This document shows, piece by piece, positions 20,853 to 29,286 of a stretch of DNA of 64,000 nucleotides (position 1 is the first letter of the stretch; each line of letters starts with the position of its first letter). The notes below the pieces were generated by a model, which saw nothing but the letters and a program-made list of their open reading frames with translations, searched no databases and was not told the DNA's origin. This stretch comes from Bacteroidota bacterium (GTDB lineage: Bacteria > Bacteroidota > Bacteroidia > Flavobacteriales > Flavobacteriaceae): the NCBI GenBank assembly GCA_003650305.1, contig QMOV01000001.1:33978-97977 (forward strand), written 5' to 3'. The position numbers and the translations under genes are program-made.

Positions 20853-22145
20853 TTAATAATGACATTTTCCGCATTCTAGTCCTCCCATTTGGGCAACAGA
20901 CAGCTGGTCAACACCATATTTTTTTGATAACTCTTCGTGTATTTTAGCATAATACTCGTTCCCTTGAACATTCACATTTGTTTTTTTGTGACAATCAAGA
21001 CACCAAGCCATAGTTAAAGGGGAATATTGATATACTTCTTCCATTTCTTCTACTGGTCCATGACAAGTTTGGCATTCTAATCCTGCAACTGAAACGTGCT
21101 GCGAATGATTATAGTAAACAAAATCTGGAAGGTTATGCACTCTAATCCATTTTACAGGTTGGGTTTCTCCAGTATATCTTTGATCCGCGTCATCCCAACC
21201 TACAGCTGCGTACAATCTATTTATTTCTCCATCGTAAAACTCTTTTGAGTATTCTGCTGTAGCAGTTTCAGGAGAAACTTCATAAATAGACTTATGACAG
21301 TTCATACATACATTTAATGAAGGAATTCCTGAAGTTTTACTAACTCGTGCAGATGAGTGACAATATTTACAATCTATTTTATTATCTCCAGTATGTATTT
21401 TGTGAGAAAAATGAATAGGTTGTACAGGTTGGTATCCTTGATCGACACCTAGCTGCATAAAATACCCAAACGCAAAATAAGCACTTGCCAATAAAAAGAA
21501 TATAGATACGACTAAAATTAAAAATTGATTTTTTACAAAAGCCTTCCATAGTGGTATTCGGTTTTCAGTAATAGGAACATTGACATTATTAGCTGCTGCA
21601 AAACGACGAAGTGTTTTATTAACTAAATACAATCCTATAGCTAATAGCATGAATAGAATAGCTAAAGCACCTAGAATAATTTCATTAGACAAACCAGATG
21701 TGGATTGTTCATCGGTTTGTGTTGTTGCTTCGCCTCCTGCTTGAGGAGCAGCTTTTGGCTGTGCAGTGTATGCCAGAATATTATTTATATCTTCGTCTGA
21801 CAGCTGTGGCATTGGAGTCATTGCAGCATTATTGTATTCTGCATAAATCTTAACTGCATAAGCATCTCCAGATTTAATAACTGCTGAACTGTTTCTTATC
21901 CAAGCATCAATCCACTCTCTATCTAAACCTTGCTCATCGCTTAATCTTGTTTCGAAATTTCGAAGCGCAGGTCCTGTTAGTTTTTTATCAAGCGAATGAC
22001 ATGCAGCGCAATTTGTATTAAACAATGCCTTTCCTGTTACAGGATCACCATCTTGAGCATATGAAGACGTTGAAAATAGTATTAAAAAAAATAAACTTAA
22101 AAGTTGAAATCTTGAGTTTAACTTACGGTTTGTCACCTGTGTCAT
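20853..22145 (-). CDS. actA: Alternative complex III subunit ActA, multihaem cytochrome c
   Basis: ActA is the multihaem cytochrome c of alternative complex III. I count six CXXCH motifs: one (CAACH) in an N-terminal class I-like domain, then, after a TM helix, CKYCH, CMNCH, CQTCH, CLDCH and CGKCH at the C-terminus. ActA is usually described as pentahaem, so the extra N-terminal domain is notable. I chose the ATG at 22145 because it gives a clean signal peptide (MTQVTNRKLNSRFQLL, cleavage near SSYAQ). An in-frame ATG at 22229 would add 28 polar residues before it. It is first in the operon, and a TATTTTTG element lies upstream. Confidence 0.92.
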   Translation of the reverse strand: MTQVTNRKLNSRFQLLSLFFLILFSTSSYAQDGDPVTGKALFNTNCAACHSLDKKLTGPALRNFETRLSDEQGLDREWIDAWIRNSSAVIKSGDAYAVKIYAEYNNAAMTPMPQLSDEDINNILAYTAQPKAAPQAGGEATTQTDEQSTSGLSNEIILGALAILFMLLAIGLYLVNKTLRRFAAANNVNVPITENRIPLWKAFVKNQFLILVVSIFFLLASAYFAFGYFMQLGVDQGYQPVQPIHFSHKIHTGDNKIDCKYCHSSARVSKTSGIPSLNVCMNCHKSIYEVSPETATAEYSKEFYDGEINRLYAAVGWDDADQRYTGETQPVKWIRVHNLPDFVYYNHSQHVSVAGLECQTCHGPVEEMEEVYQYSPLTMAWCLDCHKKTNVNVQGNEYYAKIHEELSKKYGVDQLSVAQMGGLECGKCHY

Positions 22146-22316
22146 GTGCTGATACCTATTTTTTTTAACGGTCGGATGGAATTCGCAATTAATTGTTTCT
22201 TTAAGCATTAAAGTATTGTTATTGCGCATTTCAAATCGTTAGTAGAATTGTCTTCTAAACTTTGGTATGATTATTTCATACACTATAGAAAAATATTCGG
22301 TTATAAAAATCTCGGA

Positions 22317-22324
22317 CAAAAATA
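22317..22324 (-). promoter_or_regulatory. Putative -7 promoter element of the act-cta operon
   Basis: TATTTTTG on the minus strand fits TAnnTTTG. A start a few bases downstream would give a leader of about 165 bases to the ATG at 22145, or about 80 bases to the upstream ATG at 22229. No -33 TTTG is evident. It lies in the 303-base divergent gap between actA and the SPOR-protein gene. Confidence 0.4.
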
Positions 22325-22448
22325 ACATTTAATGTCGATTTTGAAAATGTTAGAATACTGTTAGAGTCTAATTTATAAACGTTCTAAATAATAAAATTGT
22401 ACTTGTTTAAGTTTATATACTTTACATTTACACCAAATTTAATTTGTT

Positions 22449-22844
22449 ATGATAAAAAGACAAGCTAATTTCCTTTTATTTTTCTCTATACTATTCTCGT
22501 TAAGTGTATGCAATTTACAAGCTCAAAATGCTATTGTAACTGTTAATCAGGATAGACAAATAGATAAACTCTTAAGTTTAAAAAAAGAGGTTAACAGAAC
22601 TGAATCCAAATATAAAATTCAAATATATAATGGTAATAGATCTGGTGCCGAAGAAGCAAGATTAGAATTTAGAAAGTCGTTTACTGATTGGTCAACTGAT
22701 ATGAAATATGAAACGCCAAACTATAAAATTTGGATTGGTAATTTTAAAACCCGTTTAGAAGCAGATCGTACTTTATTAAAAGTTAAAAAGAAATTTGGTA
22801 GTGCTTTTATTTTTAAGCCAAAAAAGGAAAAAAGGAATCCCTGA
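22449..22844 (+). CDS. Exported SPOR-domain protein
   Basis: A 131-residue exported protein: signal peptide 1-25 (cleavage near NLQAQN), a short polar linker, then a SPOR domain at about 55-125 (YKIQIYNGNRSGAEEAR ... YKIWIGNFKTRLEADRTL). SPOR domains bind denuded peptidoglycan glycan strands, usually at the division site, so a cell-envelope role is likely. It is transcribed alone, divergent from the act operon and convergent with gldD. The basic C-terminus (KPKKEKRNP) is complete. Confidence 0.85.
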   Translation: MIKRQANFLLFFSILFSLSVCNLQAQNAIVTVNQDRQIDKLLSLKKEVNRTESKYKIQIYNGNRSGAEEARLEFRKSFTDWSTDMKYETPNYKIWIGNFKTRLEADRTLLKVKKKFGSAFIFKPKKEKRNP

Positions 22845-22906
22845 AAGTATTTAACTTTGTAAACAAAAAACTATAATGTTGCCCTTTAAGATTTGATCTT
22901 ATTGTT

Positions 22907-23482
22907 TTATTGCTTCCATTTTAAGGTTTCCATAATGTGCTGTATATCATTCCTAATATAATTTGCAGCAGGAAGAATAGAATCATAATTAGGTTTTACA
23001 TAAAAATACAATGCTCCAGTTAAAAAATGATTGATGCTGTCGGTTACATAAAATTGAGATTGCGATGCTGCATTACCATCTACTTCGTATAGCATTCCAT
23101 AAACCCTATTTTCGAAATTTATAAAAGGTTGCTTTGTAATTGCATCTGCTCTGGTGGCATGGGTTTGAGTAATATTTTGAGCATCAACAATATATCTTTG
23201 TAAGCTAGCACTATCAATTTTTTTATAGGTTAAATATATTGTTCCTTTAATAGTAGGATAGGTAATTTCTACACCTAAAGTTTTTTGGTTTGCTGAAGTT
23301 TTAATTTTTCCGATATTGTTAGCGAGACTGTTCTTCTCGAAAGTAAAAGGCAGGTTATTGTTAACTTCTATATATTGTGGTTTCGGATAGTCTAATCTTA
23401 AAAACGCTTTAGGCTTTGGAACTGGATCACTACCACAAGAAATACATAAGACTATAACTAGAAGAAGTAATAAATTTTTCAT
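22907..23482 (-). CDS. gldD: Gliding motility lipoprotein GldD
   Basis: GldD is a lipoprotein required for gliding and type IX secretion-dependent functions in Flavobacterium. The 191-residue protein has a lipoprotein signal (LCISCGSD, Cys 16) and the GldD pattern PKPKAFLRLDYPKPQY directly after it. No enzymatic motif is visible. It lies 51 bases after gldE in the order mutY-ssb-gldE-gldD, which matches the arrangement known from F. johnsoniae and supports the call. Confidence 0.93.
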   Translation of the reverse strand: MKNLLLLLVIVLCISCGSDPVPKPKAFLRLDYPKPQYIEVNNNLPFTFEKNSLANNIGKIKTSANQKTLGVEITYPTIKGTIYLTYKKIDSASLQRYIVDAQNITQTHATRADAITKQPFINFENRVYGMLYEVDGNAASQSQFYVTDSINHFLTGALYFYVKPNYDSILPAANYIRNDIQHIMETLKWKQ

Positions 23483-23533
23483 CTGTTTAAAATTTTAAGC
23501 AAAGAAAAAATGTGAAAAATTTCATGCGTTTCA

Positions 23534-24865
23534 TTAGTTTTTAATTGTAACTTTTATTTGTTTTATGCGTTTTTTATCTAACACTTCTATAGTAAAAACG
23601 TAATTTTCAAAATTTATTTTACTTCCTATTTTAGGAAAACTCCCTGACACTTCAAGTATAAATCCAGCAATAGTTTCTGCTTCTCCTTTTCTTGTCTCAA
23701 AAATAGCCTCATCTTCTAGCTTAATTATTTTATAAAAATCTTTTAATGTTGTCTTCCCTTCAAACACAAAATTGTAGTCGTCGAGTTTAGAATACACAAG
23801 ATCATCTACATCAAACTCATCGCTAATGTCGCCTACAATTTCTTCAATAACATCTTCAAGAGATACTAGTCCTGAAGTTCCACCATACTCATCAACTACA
23901 ACAGCTAGATGAACTTTTTTTTCTTGAAACTCTACCATTAAATCGTCTAGCTTTTTATTTTCAGGAACAAAAAAAGGTTCGCGAAGTAAACTCATCCAAT
24001 CAAAATGTTCTTTATCTAAATGAGGCAGTAAATCCTTTATATATAAAATGCCTAAAATTGTATCAACATTATCTTTATAAATAGGAATCCTAGAATAGCC
24101 ATGTTTAATTATTTCAGGAATAATCTCACTATATTTTAAACTTTCATCTAAAGCAAAAATATCAATTCGTGGTCGCATAACTTGTTTAGTATCTGTGTTA
24201 CCAAAAGATACAATTCCTTTCAATATTTTATGTTCTTCTTTAGTTGTTTCGTCTTCACTGGTTAATTCTAGAGCTTGTGATAGTTGATCTACACTTAAAT
24301 TAGATTTTTGTTTTCCTAATTTATTGTTAATAGTTTGTGTAAACACTTGCATTGGTAAACTTAAAGGTGAAAAAATAGTGTCTAATATTTTTAAGGGATA
24401 CGCCATAAATTTAGAAAACTTTAGATTGTTTCTGCTGGCATAAATTTTAGGTAATATCTCGCCAAAAAGCAGAATTAAAAATGTGGCAATTATTAACTTT
24501 AAAAAGAATACAATTTTTACTTCAAAAAAATAAAAATTAAGAATAGTATTAACATTTTTAAATAAAATATCACTTATTGAAGCAAACAAAATAACGATAG
24601 CAATGTTTATAAAATTATTAGCAACTAATATTGTAGCTAATAGTTTTTGAGGCATTTGCAACAATTTAGAAACAATCTTCATTTGTTTAGATTGTTCTTC
24701 TAACTCATTATCAATATCTACTTGTGTAAGCGAAAACAAAGCAACTTCGGCTCCAGAAATTAAAGCAGAACACAATAAGAGCAAAAACAAAACCACAAAA
24801 CCAGATACAATTGAAATGTCAATCGTATCAACGTAAACCATTAAACTAATGGGATCAGGATCCAA
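23534..24865 (-). CDS. gldE: Gliding motility-associated membrane protein GldE (CNNM/CBS family)
   Basis: GldE belongs to the CNNM/CorC-like family and is tied genetically to GldD in gliding. The 443-residue protein has a DUF21/CNNM membrane part (about 15-190, with SALISGAEVALFSLTQ), a CBS pair (about 205-330, with VMRPRIDIFALDES and YSRIPIYKDNVDTILG) and a C-terminal CorC_HlyC domain (about 350-440, with ETIAGFILEVSGSFP). CNNM relatives transport or sense Mg2+, so an ion-linked role is possible, but that is inference. It starts 23 bases after ssb ends. Confidence 0.92.
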   Translation of the reverse strand: MDPDPISLMVYVDTIDISIVSGFVVLFLLLLCSALISGAEVALFSLTQVDIDNELEEQSKQMKIVSKLLQMPQKLLATILVANNFINIAIVILFASISDILFKNVNTILNFYFFEVKIVFFLKLIIATFLILLFGEILPKIYASRNNLKFSKFMAYPLKILDTIFSPLSLPMQVFTQTINNKLGKQKSNLSVDQLSQALELTSEDETTKEEHKILKGIVSFGNTDTKQVMRPRIDIFALDESLKYSEIIPEIIKHGYSRIPIYKDNVDTILGILYIKDLLPHLDKEHFDWMSLLREPFFVPENKKLDDLMVEFQEKKVHLAVVVDEYGGTSGLVSLEDVIEEIVGDISDEFDVDDLVYSKLDDYNFVFEGKTTLKDFYKIIKLEDEAIFETRKGEAETIAGFILEVSGSFPKIGSKINFENYVFTIEVLDKKRIKQIKVTIKN

Positions 24866-24888
24866 ATGTTATTGTATTAATTAAACAA

Positions 24889-25335
24889 TTAAAATGGTAA
24901 ATCGTCATCTTCACCAGAAGGCTCGCTTACAACATCTTGCTTTTTCTGTACAGGCGATTGCACTTCTTGAGGAGCAACTCCTGCTGAAGCGCTTTCAGCT
25001 TTGGTAGTTAAAAATGTAAAATCTTTACATTGTATTTCGGTAGAAAAACGATCCATCCCTTTATCGTCTTGCCACTTACGTGTTTTTATTCGACCTTCGA
25101 TATAAACCTTGTCTCCTTTGCTTAAATACTTTTCGCATATTTCTGCAGCTTTATTTCTAACTACTATATTATGCCATTCTGTATTAGAAACGCGTTCGTT
25201 AGTTTGTTTGTTTACATACGTTTCGTTAGTTGCAATAGGGAAACGACCAATACAACTACCATCTTCAAAATAATGCATTTTTACTTCGTCTCCTAAATGC
25301 CCAATTAGCATTACTTTATTTAATGTTCCTGACAT
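24889..25335 (-). CDS. ssb: Single-stranded DNA-binding protein
   Basis: SSB coats single-stranded DNA in replication and repair and recruits partners through its acidic tip. The 148-residue protein has the OB-fold (MSGTLNKVMLIGHLGDEV ... EWHNIVVRNKAAEICEKYL ... YIEGRIKTRKWQDDKG), a Ser/Gln/Pro linker, and ends in EDDDLPF, the conserved C-terminal peptide. The start follows from the typical N-terminus. It sits between mutY (93-base gap) and gldE. Confidence 0.96.
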   Translation of the reverse strand: MSGTLNKVMLIGHLGDEVKMHYFEDGSCIGRFPIATNETYVNKQTNERVSNTEWHNIVVRNKAAEICEKYLSKGDKVYIEGRIKTRKWQDDKGMDRFSTEIQCKDFTFLTTKAESASAGVAPQEVQSPVQKKQDVVSEPSGEDDDLPF

Positions 25336-25428
25336 AATTATTTAATTTATTTTATAGTACAAATTTAATCGTTTTATAATAGACTTTTTTTAAAAGTAAT
25401 AAAAAAATATAAACTTTTTGAAAAAGCT

Positions 25429-26469
25429 TTAAAAGTTAAACTCATCTATAAACCTACTTATTAAAATAGGAACTGGATAAGACTCTATCTTTAAAATATC
25501 TATTCCTTTTTGAGGTAACTCCTTAACTGTAATAATCCAAAACTTTGTATATAAATGTTGATGCGAAAGTTTATGAACGATTTCCTTTTCATTATACAAA
25601 CTAAAACTAAATTCTCTTCCATTTAAAAATAATTTTAAATCTTGATTTCGCTTGAAATTTTCTTCTGTTAAACTTTCATTTGTTTCAATTAAAGGAAACT
25701 GATATAAGTTTTGCCAAATGCCTTTTTTAATTCTCTGTTCTAAAATAGTTTTATTATTTTCTGAAATAAAAACTAAAAAATTAAAATATTTTTTCGAAAC
25801 TTTTATTTTATTACTTTTTACAGGAAGCTCTGCTATTTTGTTAAGTTGAAATGCTATACATTTCATTTTTAAAGGACAGACTTCGCAATTAGGCGACTTT
25901 GGCTTGCATAGTGTTGCACCAAATTCCATCACAGCTTGGTTATGTTCTCCAATATTGTTTTCTGGTAATAAATTTTGAGCTAATACTTTAAACGCTTTTA
26001 TACCCTGATATGAATTAATAGGTGTCTTATTTCCAAAATATCGCGACAATACTCTATACACATTACCATCTACAACAGCTGTTTGTTCATTATAACAAAT
26101 TGAAGCAATTGCACTCGCAGTATAGTCGCCAACACCTTTAAGTTTTAATAAGTCTTTATAGGTGTTTGGAAACTCTCCCTTTAAAGTATCAACAATATAT
26201 TTAGCTGAATAATGTAAATTTCTAGCTCTGGAGTAATAACCCAATCCTTGCCATAGTTTTAAAACCTCACTTTCTTTGGCTTTTGCAAGATCAAAAACAG
26301 TAGGGAAATTAGCAACAAAATCTTCATAATATGGCAAGCCTTGCTTAATTTGAGTTTGCTGCATTATGATTTCAGAGAGCCATATTAAGTATGGATTTTG
26401 TGTTTTCCTCCAAGGGAGATCTCTCTTGTGTTCTGAATACCAATGTTTTAAAGTTTTTGTAAAATTCAT
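25429..26469 (-). CDS. mutY: A/G-specific adenine glycosylase MutY
   Basis: MutY removes adenine mispaired with 8-oxoguanine. The 346-residue protein shows the catalytic Glu region (WLSEIIMQQTQIKQGLPYYE), the helix-hairpin-helix and catalytic Asp (LKGVGDYTASAIAS ... AVVDGNVYRVLSR), a 4Fe-4S cluster loop (CKPKSPNCEVCPLKMKC), and a C-terminal NUDIX-like domain for 8-oxoG recognition (from about 225, with KKGIWQNLYQFPLIE). It is first in the ssb-gldE-gldD operon and divergent from the HU gene. A TATTTTTG box precedes it. Confidence 0.95.
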   Translation of the reverse strand: MNFTKTLKHWYSEHKRDLPWRKTQNPYLIWLSEIIMQQTQIKQGLPYYEDFVANFPTVFDLAKAKESEVLKLWQGLGYYSRARNLHYSAKYIVDTLKGEFPNTYKDLLKLKGVGDYTASAIASICYNEQTAVVDGNVYRVLSRYFGNKTPINSYQGIKAFKVLAQNLLPENNIGEHNQAVMEFGATLCKPKSPNCEVCPLKMKCIAFQLNKIAELPVKSNKIKVSKKYFNFLVFISENNKTILEQRIKKGIWQNLYQFPLIETNESLTEENFKRNQDLKLFLNGREFSFSLYNEKEIVHKLSHQHLYTKFWIITVKELPQKGIDILKIESYPVPILISRFIDEFNF

Positions 26470-26489
26470 TTTAATAAGTCTATGAATGG

Positions 26490-26497
26490 CAAAAATA
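26490..26497 (-). promoter_or_regulatory. Putative -7 promoter element of mutY-ssb-gldE-gldD
   Basis: TATTTTTG on the minus strand, 20 bases before the mutY ATG, matches TAnnTTTG. It is back to back with the HU promoter in the divergent gap. Confidence 0.5.
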
Positions 26498-26530
26498 AAC
26501 GTTTATTAGGTTAAATTTTAATGAATTAGG

Positions 26531-26563
26531 CTTGAAATATTGAATATAAAATACATATATTTG
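26531..26563 (+). promoter_or_regulatory. Promoter of the HU gene
   Basis: TATATTTG at 26556-26563 is a full match to the -7 consensus. CTTG at 26531-26534 lies 21 bases before it, near the expected -33 TTTG spacing. The leader to the HU ATG is about 40 bases and ends in the A-rich stretch typical of strongly translated genes in this phylum. Confidence 0.6.
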
Positions 26564-26605
26564 CAACCCTAATAACTAATTAATAACCCTAAAAATTAAC
26601 AAACA

Positions 26606-26896
26606 ATGACTAAAGCTGATATAGTAGCAAAAATTTCTGAAAAACTAGGAATAGAAAAAGGCGATGTTCAAGCAACAGTAGAAACATTTATGAGTGAAGT
26701 TAAAACATCTCTAGAAAGTGGCGACAATGTATATCTTAGAGGTTTCGGTAGTTTCATCATCAAAGCAAGAGCAGAGAAAACAGGTAGAAATATTTCAAAA
26801 AATACAACTATTAAAATCCCAGCTCACAATATACCAGCATTTAAACCAGCAAAAGTTTTTGTAGAAAGTGTAAAAGCTAATGTTGAGATTAAATAA
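26606..26896 (+). CDS. HU/IHF-family nucleoid DNA-binding protein
   Basis: A 96-residue histone-like protein that bends and compacts DNA as a dimer. The family pattern is clear: MTKADIVAKISEKLG, then the dimer core VYLRGFGSFIIKARAEKTGRN, the beta-arm with the intercalating Pro (KIPAHNIPAFKPAK) and the C-terminal helix. It has a good -33/-7 promoter. The very basic 29-codon gene at 26926 follows after 29 bases, and both end at the hairpin at 27019. HU and IHF cannot be told apart from sequence alone; homologues beside mutY are often called himA. Confidence 0.93.
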   Translation: MTKADIVAKISEKLGIEKGDVQATVETFMSEVKTSLESGDNVYLRGFGSFIIKARAEKTGRNISKNTTIKIPAHNIPAFKPAKVFVESVKANVEIK

Positions 26897-26925
26897 AATA
26901 TTAATTTAAAAAAAAGTATTAATTT

Positions 26926-27015
26926 ATGCCAAGTGGTAAAAAACGAAAAAGACACAAGGTTGCAACGCATAAGCGTAAAAAAAGACGAAGAGCTAATCGT
27001 CACAAGAAAAAATAA
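26926..27015 (+). CDS. AURKAIP1/COX24-like small basic protein, probable ribosome-associated
   Basis: A complete 29-codon frame begins MPSGKKRKRHKVATHK and ends NRHKKK before TAA. It has 20 Lys/Arg/His-type residues and no acidic ones. The K/R pattern matches short proteins in this phylum assigned to the AURKAIP1/COX24 family, which includes mitochondrial mS38 and mycobacterial bS22, small-subunit ribosomal proteins. A ribosomal role is inference. It follows HU by 29 bases and precedes a hairpin terminator and rng, in keeping with a translation/RNA neighbourhood. It is too short for most ORF cut-offs. Confidence 0.8.
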   Translation: MPSGKKRKRHKVATHKRKKRRRANRHKKK

Positions 27016-27018
27016 TAC

Positions 27019-27046
27019 GAAAAAGTAGTTGTTACACTACTTTTTC
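27019..27046 (+). terminator. Terminator of the HU-COX24-like operon
   Basis: An 11-bp perfect stem (GAAAAAGTAGT with ACTACTTTTTC) with a TGTTAC loop starts 4 bases after the small basic gene. The T-run is inside the stem's 3' arm. Position and shape fit an intrinsic terminator. Confidence 0.75.
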
Positions 27047-27122
27047 AGTTTTATTAAAATCGTTCTTTGATATTAAATTTATAATTATTATACGCTTTTA
27101 CCTTAGCGTAGTTATAAATTTT

Positions 27123-27204
27123 ACAGATTAATTCCGATTAATTATCGGAACCTGTGATCAAATAAAAATGTATAATCCATCTGTCACGCTAAAATGTGAT
27201 AGAT
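27123..27204 (+). promoter_or_regulatory. Structured leader of rng with two hairpins
   Basis: Hairpin 1 is TTCCGAT-TAATT-ATCGGAA at 27132-27150, flanked by ACAG/CTGT (27123 and 27152). Hairpin 2 is a 9-bp stem, ATCTGTCAC with GTGATAGAT (27179-27187 and 27196-27204, one G-U pair), ending 13 bases before the rng ATG. RNase E/G family mRNAs in other bacteria are autoregulated through leader hairpins, so this could be a target for feedback; that is inference. Confidence 0.55.
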
Positions 27205-27217
27205 AAAAATTAACTAA

Positions 27218-28765
27218 ATGAATAAAGAATTAATAATTCGTTCTAGTTCTAACAATGTTGATTTTGCCTTATTAAAAGATGGAAAACTTATTGAATTACA
27301 AAAAGATGAAAATGGCAGTAATTTTTCGGTTGGCGATGTGTTTATGGCCAAAATTAGAAAATCTGTAGCAGGTTTAAATGCCGCATTTGTAAATGTTGGT
27401 TATGAAAAAGATGCATTTTTGCATTATCATGATTTAGGCCCAAAACTCCCTTCTCTTTTAAAATTCGTAAAACGTGTAAGCACAGGTAAACTTAAAGATT
27501 ATTCTTTAAAAAATTTCCCATTTGAAAAAGATATTGATAAAAACGGAAGCATTGCTGACGCTATAAAATCAAATCAATCTGTATTGGTACAAATAGTAAA
27601 AGAACCAATATCTACAAAAGGACCAAGAATCAGTTCGGAGCTTTCAATAGCTGGTAGATATTTAGTTTTAGTCCCTTTTTCTAATCGAATTTCAATTTCT
27701 CAAAAAATTGAAAGCAAAGAAGAGAAAGATAGACTTAAACGTTTACTTAAAAGCATTACTCCAAAAGGATTTGGAGTAATAGTACGTACTGTTGCAGAAG
27801 GCAAAAAAGTAGCTGAACTAGACAGAGATTTACTAAATTTGTATGGTCGTTGGACCGCAATGTGTAAAAAGCTACATAGAGCTCATCATCCAAGTAAAGT
27901 TTTAGGAGAAATGAATAAAGCCTCTTCTATTTTAAGAGATATATTTAATGACTCTTTTACTTCAATAATAGTAGATGATGAAGCACTTTACATTCAAATA
28001 AAAGATTATGTGCAAGAAATTGCACCTAAAAAAGAATCAATAGTTAAGTTGTATCAATCTAATGTTCCAATTTTTGAAAAATATGGAATAGAGAGACAAA
28101 TTAAAACATCCTTTGGTAAAACCGTATCTATGGCAAAAGGTGCTTATCTTATAATAGAACATACAGAAGCACTTCATGTAATAGACGTAAACAGCGGAAA
28201 TCGCTCTAATAAGGCGAAAAACCAAGAGGATACAGCACTTGAAGTTAATTTAATTTCTGCTACAGAACTTGCTCGACAGTTACGTTTACGTGATATGGGC
28301 GGAATAATTGTAGTCGATTTTATTGATTTAGCAAAAGCTGAACATAGAAAAAAGCTCTTTAATCACCTTCGTGAAGAAATGAAAGATGATAGAGCAAAAC
28401 ACAAAATTTTGCCTCCAAGTAAATTTGGATTGATACAAATAACCAGGCAAAGAGTAAGACCAGAAATGAATATTAAAACCAGCGAGGACGACCCTAATGG
28501 TATTAATGGTCAAGAAGTTGAAGCTCCTATTGGCATCGTGCAAAAGATTTCGCATGATCTGGAACAACTATTAAAAAAAGACTATAAAAAGATAACTTTA
28601 AACACACATCCTTTTATAGCAGCCTATTTAACAAAAGGCTTTCCATCTATGCGTTCAAAATGGTTTTTTGAACACAAAAAATGGGTAAATATATTACCAA
28701 GAGATGCTTACACATATCTAGAATATCATTTTTTTGATAAAAATGGTAAAGAAATTAAACTATAA
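27218..28765 (+). CDS. rng: Ribonuclease G/E family endoribonuclease
   Basis: A single-strand-specific endoribonuclease for rRNA and mRNA maturation. The 515-residue protein has an S1 domain (about 38-125, with VFMAKIRKSVAGLNAAFVNV), an RNase H-like and 5' sensor region, and the catalytic segment with two metal-binding Asp (VIDVNSGNRSNK and GGIIVVDFIDLAKAEHR). The Zn-link Cys motif of E. coli RNase E/G (CPxCxG) is replaced by RQRVRPEMNIKTSEDDP, so tetramer assembly must differ; this seems usual in Bacteroidota. It lacks the RNase E degradosome arm. It has its own leader and a strong terminator. Confidence 0.94.
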   Translation: MNKELIIRSSSNNVDFALLKDGKLIELQKDENGSNFSVGDVFMAKIRKSVAGLNAAFVNVGYEKDAFLHYHDLGPKLPSLLKFVKRVSTGKLKDYSLKNFPFEKDIDKNGSIADAIKSNQSVLVQIVKEPISTKGPRISSELSIAGRYLVLVPFSNRISISQKIESKEEKDRLKRLLKSITPKGFGVIVRTVAEGKKVAELDRDLLNLYGRWTAMCKKLHRAHHPSKVLGEMNKASSILRDIFNDSFTSIIVDDEALYIQIKDYVQEIAPKKESIVKLYQSNVPIFEKYGIERQIKTSFGKTVSMAKGAYLIIEHTEALHVIDVNSGNRSNKAKNQEDTALEVNLISATELARQLRLRDMGGIIVVDFIDLAKAEHRKKLFNHLREEMKDDRAKHKILPPSKFGLIQITRQRVRPEMNIKTSEDDPNGINGQEVEAPIGIVQKISHDLEQLLKKDYKKITLNTHPFIAAYLTKGFPSMRSKWFFEHKKWVNILPRDAYTYLEYHFFDKNGKEIKL

Positions 28766-28799
28766 AAAATCCTTACTCTTTAGAGTAAGGATTTTTTTT
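28764..28799 (+). terminator. Terminator of rng
   Basis: The stem AATCCTTACTC with GAGTAAGGATT is closed by TTTA, extended by A and T tracts, and followed by T9, directly after the rng stop. Confidence 0.9.
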
Positions 28800-28876
28800 T
28801 GTTTATCTTGTCTCGTCCTAAAATAAATCGACACAATATACTTATCTATTAAACAAGTAGCAAAATGATATACTAA

Positions 28877-29158
28877 TCATTCTACTCTTGTTTTACTTTT
28901 AATCTTTTGGTTCATTCCTTCTAGCCATTTAAATTGCCGCTTAATTTCCTTACGTCTCAACTCTATAAACCATGCTTTCTCTTCTCTATTTTTTTGCAAC
29001 CTTATTTTTTTCTTTCTAAATTCATCTTCTCTTATAAGTTTTGCTTTTCTAATTTTATTTCGTTTTGCTGCTTTTATGTATCTATGTGAAATTGAAAAAA
29101 GGTATATTCCACTAAACATTAATGCTAACACTAATAACATTTTTATTCCGTTTCCCAT
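28877..29158 (-). CDS. Small membrane-anchored basic protein, unknown function
   Basis: I do not recognise this 93-residue protein. It has one N-terminal TM helix (about 5-24, MLLVLALMFSGIYLFSI) followed by about 65 residues that are extremely rich in Lys, Arg and Glu, probably a long cytoplasmic helix (KLIREDEFRKKKIRLQK). The ATG at 29158 gives a sensible anchor. It is convergent with rng and divergent from the DUF1508 pseudogene. It could be real or spurious; the coherent TM-plus-helix layout favours a real gene. Confidence 0.5.
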   Translation of the reverse strand: MGNGIKMLLVLALMFSGIYLFSISHRYIKAAKRNKIRKAKLIREDEFRKKKIRLQKNREEKAWFIELRRKEIKRQFKWLEGMNQKIKSKTRVE

Positions 29159-29286
29159 GGCCTACAAAAGTTTAAATTTACTAAATATAAGAATTTCTGT
29201 TAAATATGAAAAATTTCTCATGCGAAAAACAAATATCTTATTGGGTTTTCTTTTTTTTAAAACAATAATCTTAAAATAACATTAAC

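Noticed and set aside
10845..22145. act-cta cluster as a possible molybdenum reductase system
   Set aside because: ActB has a molybdopterin-oxidoreductase fold, but the gene order actABCDEF-ctaCD and the cytochrome subunits fit alternative complex III, whose ActB lacks the cofactor.
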